Origin: an uncultured Mycoplasmatota bacterium
GTDB taxonomy: Bacteria > Bacillota_I > Bacilli_A > RF39 > UBA660
NCBI GenBank assembly: GCA_946613765.1
Contig: CAMOFW010000057.1
Coordinates: 1 to 5,159 of the forward strand
Length of the DNA: 5,159 nt
Reading direction: 5' to 3'
Positions 1-2,822 of this stretch are shown piece by piece. The notes beneath the pieces were generated by a model that did not search any database, was not told the DNA's origin, and saw only the letters and a program-made list of their open reading frames with translations. How positions within the stretch are numbered: position 1 is the first letter of the stretch; every line of letters starts with the position of its first letter. The position numbers and the translations under genes were made by a program.

Positions 1-9
1 ATAATATTT

Positions 10-63
10 AAATAAGAAAAGCACCAACTGATTTTACCCAAGGGGGTTTTGGTCAGTTGGTGC
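10..63 (-). terminator. Intrinsic terminator of the minus-strand RNA
   Basis: An 11-bp perfect inverted repeat, GCACCAACTGA with TCAGTTGGTGC (plus-strand arms 21-31 and 53-63), is followed on the minus strand by TTTTCTTATTT. The 21-base loop can fold further as ACCC/GGGT around CCTT. On the plus strand no T-run follows the hairpin, so it should act only leftwards. Confidence 0.8.
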
Positions 64-118
64 ATACCCTAATAAGGCACATGCACTACTGATACAATCA
101 TATCATAGACGTGTCCTT
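10..118 (-). ncRNA. Unrecognised small structured RNA or attenuated leader
   Basis: No known RNA family is recognised. The region is bounded on the minus strand by a strong promoter (about 125-153) and an intrinsic terminator (about 10-63), so a transcript of roughly 100 nt starting near 116-118 is expected. Two foldings of the 5' half can be drawn. In the first, AAGGACAC at the 5' end pairs with GTGCCTT (one bulged A) and encloses a hairpin built from CTATGATA and TATCA-G-TAG. In the second, GTGCAT pairs with ATGCAC around an inner CCT/AGG hairpin, which would take GCAC from the 5' foot of the terminator. The terminator loop carries the C-rich run ACCCCCTT. Bacillota small RNAs often expose C-rich loops that pair with ribosome binding sites; a role like that here is inference. 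It could instead be a riboswitch or attenuator for a gene left of position 1. The window cannot separate these possibilities. Confidence 0.6.
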
Positions 119-124
119 AATTAG

Positions 125-153
125 TTTATAACATATTAAATATATAAAGTCAA
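125..153 (-). promoter_or_regulatory. SigA-type promoter driving the minus-strand RNA
   Basis: Read on the minus strand, TTGACT (153-148) is followed by exactly 17 bases and then TATAAA (130-125). A TG one base upstream of the -10 gives an extended -10 element. Initiation is expected near 116-118, which coincides with the first bases of the proposed RNA stem. This is among the best promoter matches in the window. Confidence 0.75.
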
Positions 154-173
154 TATAACATAAATACCTATTT

Positions 174-179
174 TATGAT
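174..179 (+). promoter_or_regulatory. Probable -10 box of the dimethyltransferase gene
   Basis: TATGAT lies 23 bases upstream of the ATG at 203, giving a predicted start near 186 and a leader of under 20 bases. No convincing -35 is visible. The expected -35 position overlaps the -35 of the opposing minus-strand promoter, so the two promoters could compete for RNA polymerase. The assignment rests on the -10 match and position alone. Confidence 0.4.
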
Positions 180-192
180 AAAATATATTCGT

Positions 193-197
193 GGTGA
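193..197 (+). promoter_or_regulatory. Ribosome binding site that decides the 203 start
   Basis: GGTGA ends five bases before the ATG at 203. A longer reading from GTG at 191 is open, but it would consume this ribosome binding site as codons and has no Shine-Dalgarno-like sequence of its own. The ATG at 203 is therefore preferred. Confidence 0.6.
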
Positions 198-202
198 AGA
201 TT

Positions 203-943
203 ATGTTTGAAAACGATACAAACTTTTTAGATCAACATTTTTTAGTTGATGAAAATATTATTAAAACTTTTATTGATAGTTGTGAAATTACTAAAGATGA
301 TATAGTCTTAGAAGTAGGACCAGGAAAAGGTGTACTTACTAAATATTTAAGCAAACAAGCTAAAAAATTATTAGTAGTTGAAAAAGATGCTAGATTATTA
401 CCATTTTTAAAAGATTACGATGTAACTTATAGAGATGTACTTCATTATGATATTCCAGATGTTAATAAAATAGTAACATCACTTCCATATTCAATTACTG
501 AACCATTTCTATATAAGTTATTAGATGTAAACTTTGATAAACTAATAATGATGTGTGGTAAAAACTTTGTTGATAATCTAGAAAGTAATAATACTAAGTT
601 ATCTATTATGTGTAATTTATATTTTAACTATACTAAAATATGTGATGTTAAACCAGATAGTTTTAATCCTAAACCAAAGGTAATGTCTTCACTTATAACT
701 ATGACTAAAAAAGATGAAGATAAACTATCTAAAAAAGATAAAATAGTAAGATTGTTATATAAATATAGATATATGAAAGTTAAAAATGCTTTAAAAGAAA
801 TATTAATTAAACTAGATAATCTAACTCAAAGACAAGCTAAAGATATAATTAAAACCTATAATATTAATGAAGATATATCTAATAAATTATTTGATGAATT
901 ATCTAATTCAGAGGTAGTAGAGTTATACAAACAAATTAATTAA
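203..943 (+). CDS. rsmA: RsmA/Erm-family rRNA adenine N6-dimethyltransferase
   Basis: This 246-residue protein belongs to the SAM-dependent family that dimethylates adenines in rRNA. RsmA (KsgA) modifies two adjacent adenines in the 3'-terminal helix of 16S rRNA during 30S maturation, and Erm modifies 23S rRNA and gives macrolide resistance. In order it shows the family N-terminal signature LDQHFLVDENI (residues 9-19), the SAM loop EVGPGKG (37-43), an acidic motif-II residue E60, D78 (motif III), the catalytic loop at 93-96, and the FNPKPKV motif (154-160), then a small helical C-terminal domain. The catalytic loop reads SLPYS where the family normally has NLPY or NIPY. Its length is nearer Erm (about 245) than typical bacterial RsmA (about 265-290), and the DQHFLVDEN opening recalls archaeal members. 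The symbol assumes the housekeeping role; an Erm-like or paralogous enzyme is not excluded. It is transcribed alone and has its own terminator. Confidence 0.8.
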   Translation: MFENDTNFLDQHFLVDENIIKTFIDSCEITKDDIVLEVGPGKGVLTKYLSKQAKKLLVVEKDARLLPFLKDYDVTYRDVLHYDIPDVNKIVTSLPYSITEPFLYKLLDVNFDKLIMMCGKNFVDNLESNNTKLSIMCNLYFNYTKICDVKPDSFNPKPKVMSSLITMTKKDEDKLSKKDKIVRLLYKYRYMKVKNALKEILIKLDNLTQRQAKDIIKTYNINEDISNKLFDELSNSEVVELYKQIN

Positions 944-979
944 AAGAAATATTAAAAAAATATTTCTTTTTTTATTTTT
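943..979 (+). terminator. Intrinsic terminator after the dimethyltransferase gene
   Basis: AAAGAAATATT (943-953) and AATATTTCTTT (959-969) form an 11-bp stem around five A residues, followed by a T-rich tail. The first stem base is the last base of the stop codon. The stem is AT-rich but perfect. The matching A-run on the 5' side could allow weak action on the other strand. Confidence 0.75.
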
Positions 980-985
980 AGATAG

Positions 986-991
986 TATAAT
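986..991 (+). promoter_or_regulatory. -10 box for the two-gene hypothetical unit
   Basis: A consensus TATAAT lies 37 bases upstream of the ATG at 1029. The -35 position, about 963-968, falls inside the 3' arm and T-tract of the preceding terminator and reads TTTCTT, a poor match. The promoter is likely because a terminator separates this unit from the gene before it. Confidence 0.5.
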
Positions 992-1028
992 GAAATTAGA
1001 TATAAAACTAGCAGGGAGGTTTTGGTAG

Positions 1029-1649
1029 ATGTCTAGATATATTAAAGTAGATAATTTGTCTGATAATACAGACAATATTTTAAATGTTGGAATGCAAGTG
1101 GATGGAGATATACTTATTTCTTCATTTGATATTAGTAATAACGCAAAAGCAAATATTAATGAATCTTTAAACAAATATGATTTTTATGATTCATTATTAG
1201 AATCAATTCTAATTGAAAGAGAAGCACGATTAGATTCTAAATTTGTTAAGAAATATTTAAAAATATCATCGATGAACGAAAAACAATATAAAAAGTTTAT
1301 TAAAGAAAGATATATTATGGCAATAAAAAATTACATTGATGAAAACTATATAACTATTGATATGGCCATTAAAATAGCAAAGGCTAAGTTATATAATGCA
1401 ATTCCACAAAGATTTAATAAACAAGATTTCTTCATTGATTTAAATGATGAAAAAGAAGTTAAGAAACTAAAAAACAAATATCGTAAACAAATCAAAGAAG
1501 ATGAAATTAAGTATATTGAAGAAGAAAAAAGAAGTCTAAACTTTGAAAAAGAAAGAATAGAAAAAGAATATGAGCAAGCACTACTTCAAACAGCAGCACT
1601 TGCAACAAAGAGAAATAAAATAAATGAAAGAATCAAAAGTATAGGATAG
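1029..1649 (+). CDS. Hypothetical protein with C-terminal coiled coil
   Basis: No family is recognised in this 206-residue protein. It has no signal peptide or membrane segment and should be cytoplasmic. Residues 1-45 look strand-rich, with alternating hydrophobics such as VDGDILISSFDI. Residues 46-125 are probably helical. Residues from about 140 to 205 are highly charged (EKEVKKLKNKYRKQIKEDEI and following) with heptad-like hydrophobics, suggesting a coiled coil. The gene starts at ATG 1029 behind a good ribosome binding site, GGGAGG at 1014-1019. Twelve bases separate its stop from the next ATG, so the two genes are probably co-transcribed and their products may partner. It is real rather than a shadow: it has its own ribosome binding site, a -10 box upstream, a tightly spaced downstream partner, and base composition like its neighbours. 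An overlapping minus-strand reading is much less convincing. Function unknown. Confidence 0.8.
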   Translation: MSRYIKVDNLSDNTDNILNVGMQVDGDILISSFDISNNAKANINESLNKYDFYDSLLESILIEREARLDSKFVKKYLKISSMNEKQYKKFIKERYIMAIKNYIDENYITIDMAIKIAKAKLYNAIPQRFNKQDFFIDLNDEKEVKKLKNKYRKQIKEDEIKYIEEEKRSLNFEKERIEKEYEQALLQTAALATKRNKINERIKSIG

Positions 1650-1661
1650 AGGTAGTAAATT

Positions 1662-2009
1662 ATGTTAAACAATTTTGATAATCCACAACAATATGGTATA
1701 GGAAATAAGAATTTAATTAAATCAATAGACGCAGAAACACTAGTTGATATATGGAAAACTATTCATACATCAGAAGAAGCAATGAAGGTGATGCCTAACG
1801 AATTAGTACAAGGTTTAGATTATTTCGTTTGTAGATATGTTGCATCTACACTTCCATTTATGGAAAGTGATATTATAAGTCATGAAGAAACAGCACAAGA
1901 CTCTCTTGATAAAATTGTTAATACTGAGTCTGCTGATTATAAAAGACTTGTTAGAGAAAAAAATTATATTAATGCTGTAGAAGAAAAATATAAAGCAAAT
2001 AATAATTAA
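1662..2009 (+). CDS. Hypothetical small soluble protein
   Basis: This 115-residue protein is not recognised. No membrane segment or signal peptide is visible, and it looks mostly helical. A central stretch, GLDYFVCRYVASTLPF (51-66), is the most hydrophobic part and could be a core helix or a partner-binding surface. It is short and contains a cysteine and an arginine, so a membrane span is unlikely. The C-terminal third (about 75-115) is charged and probably helical. AGAGG at 1648-1652 serves as ribosome binding site and overlaps the stop codon of the preceding gene, which supports one operon. The last codons form the 5' arm of a terminator, so the unit ends here. Function unknown; any link to the 206-residue neighbour is inferred from gene spacing only. 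Confidence 0.75.
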   Translation: MLNNFDNPQQYGIGNKNLIKSIDAETLVDIWKTIHTSEEAMKVMPNELVQGLDYFVCRYVASTLPFMESDIISHEETAQDSLDKIVNTESADYKRLVREKNYINAVEEKYKANNN

Positions 2010-2020
2010 TTTGCTTTTTT
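1992..2020 (+). terminator. Intrinsic terminator overlapping the end of the 115-aa gene
   Basis: AAAGCAAAT (1992-2000) pairs with ATTTGCTTT (2009-2017) over an 8-base loop, followed by a T-tract broken by single A residues. The 5' arm is coding sequence and the stop codon lies at the loop/3'-arm junction. Confidence 0.75.
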
Positions 2021-2038
2021 TATTTTTTTATATATAAT
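2011..2038 (+). promoter_or_regulatory. Probable promoter of the acetyltransferase gene
   Basis: TATAAT at 2033-2038 lies 16 bases after TTGCTT (2011-2016), a partial -35 made from the 3' arm of the preceding terminator. The predicted start is about 2045, leaving a short leader before the ATG at 2064. Confidence 0.5.
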
Positions 2039-2063
2039 ATTAACAAAAAGAGGACGGAAATTT

Positions 2064-2579
2064 ATGAATAATATTGTGTTTAGAGAATTGACTGATTCAA
2101 TAGACAACTTTAGAAATTTACATAAATGGTGCAGTCAAAAAGAAGTATGGGAGTGGTTTGAACAAAGAATACTTTCATACGATGAAATTATTGAAAAATA
2201 TCAAAGAAAATTATCACTACATGAAGAAGATATGTATATGATATCTTATAATAAAAAAGATATAGGATTTACTCAAATATATAAGTTTGTTAACTATATG
2301 CATGTTATTCCAGAATGTCAAAATATAATTGAATTTGATATATATATGGATCCTCTGTTTATAGGACAAGGTAAAGGTACAGATATAGTTAAAGAAGAAT
2401 GTAAATATATATTTGATAATTATAATTGTGATGCAATTATATTAAGACCATTTTCAAGAAATATTAGAGCTATTAAGTGTTATAAAAAGTGTGGATTTAA
2501 GTTCATAAAAGAATATGATGGACATGATACACTAGGAAATCCTGAAAAAATATCAATATTTTATATAAAGAAACCTTGA
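2064..2579 (+). CDS. GNAT N-acetyltransferase, AAC(6')-like
   Basis: This 171-residue protein is a GNAT-fold acetyltransferase that would move an acetyl group from acetyl-CoA to an amine. The acetyl-CoA pyrophosphate loop is GQGKGT (101-106) in the context FDIYMDPLFIGQGKGTDIV. The motif-B region reads NIRAIKCYKKCGF (133-145), where Y140 is in the usual general-acid position. The N-terminus, with LHKWCSQKEVWEWF (19-32), and the spacing of these motifs resemble the aminoglycoside 6'-N-acetyltransferase group (AacA4/AAC(6')-Ib type). Many relatives in that group act on other substrates, so resistance should not be assumed. D92 sits about where that group has a catalytic Asp, but the alignment is by eye. 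The ribosome binding site AGAGGA (2049-2054) is nine bases before the ATG. The stop is TGA, and three TGG tryptophans are used, which fits the standard code. Confidence 0.8.
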   Translation: MNNIVFRELTDSIDNFRNLHKWCSQKEVWEWFEQRILSYDEIIEKYQRKLSLHEEDMYMISYNKKDIGFTQIYKFVNYMHVIPECQNIIEFDIYMDPLFIGQGKGTDIVKEECKYIFDNYNCDAIILRPFSRNIRAIKCYKKCGFKFIKEYDGHDTLGNPEKISIFYIKKP

Positions 2580-2595
2580 TATTTCTTTTGGTTTT
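2567..2595 (+). terminator. Weak possible terminator after the acetyltransferase gene
   Basis: AAAGAAA (2567-2573) can pair with TTTCTTT (2582-2588) over an 8-base loop, with a TTTTGGTTTT tail. The stem is short, all but one pair is A-T, and an alternative AAACC/GGTTT pairing competes. Leaky termination with some read-through into the leuS leader is possible. Confidence 0.35.
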
Positions 2596-2604
2596 GATTA
2601 TAAT
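2576..2604 (+). promoter_or_regulatory. leuS promoter
   Basis: TTGATA (2576-2581), a 17-base spacer and TATAAT (2599-2604) make a near-consensus SigA-type promoter. The -35 contains the stop codon of the acetyltransferase gene. Initiation is predicted near 2611, exactly where the T-box base stem begins, which supports both calls. Confidence 0.8.
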
Positions 2605-2690
2605 TAATACATTAAGTGTTGATTTAGAAGTAGTAATTAACATAATTTTTAAAGAGAGTCTATGGTTGGTGTAAATAGATAAAAGGAGTT

Positions 2691-2712
2691 AATGAACTTG
2701 TCTAATGAACTT
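2691..2712 (+). repeat. Short direct repeat around the T-box specifier
   Basis: AATGAACTT occurs at 2691-2699 and again at 2704-2712. The first copy carries the predicted specifier CTT. The second supplies the K-turn GA and the 3' strand of the Stem I base helix. Confidence 0.8.
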
Positions 2713-2752
2713 AAAAGGGTGATTCCTTTAAAGATTATTAAAGTAAAAAAAT

Positions 2753-2780
2753 AAGGTGGTACCACGGCTATTTCGTCCTT
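2753..2780 (+). promoter_or_regulatory. T-box antiterminator element
   Basis: AAGG (2753-2756) pairs with CCTT (2777-2780) below the bulge TGGTACC. TGGT (2757-2760) is the part that pairs with the ACCA-3' end of uncharged tRNA. CGTCCTT (2774-2780) matches the conserved 3' side of the antiterminator. This fold shares bases 2763-2774 with the terminator, so only one can form. Confidence 0.9.
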
Positions 2781-2801
2781 AAGAAATAGACCGTGTTTTT
2801 T
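2763..2801 (+). terminator. T-box intrinsic terminator
   Basis: CACGG-CTATTTC (2763-2774) pairs with GAAATAG-A-CCGTG (2783-2795), leaving one bulged A at 2790, and is followed by six T residues (2796-2801). It is mutually exclusive with the antiterminator and stops transcription before leuS when tRNA-Leu is charged. Confidence 0.92.
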
Positions 2802-2822
2802 ATTTAAGAAAGGAAGATAAAT

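Larger units (their letters stand above)
2611..2801 (+). promoter_or_regulatory. T-box leader sensing tRNA-Leu (CUU specifier)
   Basis: This transcriptional T-box riboswitch lets leuS be made when uncharged tRNA-Leu accumulates. Stem I can be traced: base helix TTAAGT/ACTTAA (2612-2617 with 2709-2714), a K-turn-like GA region, helix TTAGA/TCTAA (2624-2628 with 2701-2705), then the specifier loop. That loop has AGTA repeats (2629-2635) on the 5' side and GAACTTG (2694-2700) on the 3' side. The specifier is CTT, a leucine codon, at 2697-2699. Above it are helix ATTAAC/GTTAAT (2636-2641 with 2688-2693), the AGAGAG element (2653-2658) and an apical TCTAT/ATAGA hairpin whose loop contains GGTTGGTG. 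Stem III is AAAGG/CCTTT (2714-2718 with 2725-2729). The T-box sequence and terminator follow. The UGGU bulge predicts an A discriminator base, as in tRNA-Leu. Between Stem III and the T-box is an A-rich linker. Confidence 0.93.

Noticed and set aside
1..65. A minus-strand reading starting at ATG 65-63 (MHQLTKTPLG...) that stays open to the left edge for 21 codons.
   Set aside because: It runs straight through the perfect terminator hairpin and T-tract, and the sequence upstream (AGGG directly next to ATG) is not a usable ribosome binding site. It is too short to judge and is better explained as RNA structure.
1..120. CRISPR tracrRNA, suggested by a GCACC...GGTGC hairpin before a T-run.
   Set aside because: The resemblance is limited to a common terminator shape. 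No CRISPR repeat or anti-repeat is in the window to compare with.
191..943. A longer version of the dimethyltransferase starting at GTG 191.
   Set aside because: GGTGA at 193-197 is correctly spaced for ATG 203, while GTG 191 has no ribosome binding site, and the family does not need the extra residues.
923..1174. Minus-strand open reading of 83 codons.
   Set aside because: It crosses a terminator, a promoter and the start of the 206-residue gene, and has a low-complexity hydrophobic translation typical of the complement of AT-rich DNA.
1029..2009. Toxin-antitoxin or phage module for the two unrecognised genes.
   Set aside because: Small paired genes alone are not enough. The larger gene comes first, no DNA-binding, nuclease or membrane-toxin features are visible, and no phage genes are nearby.
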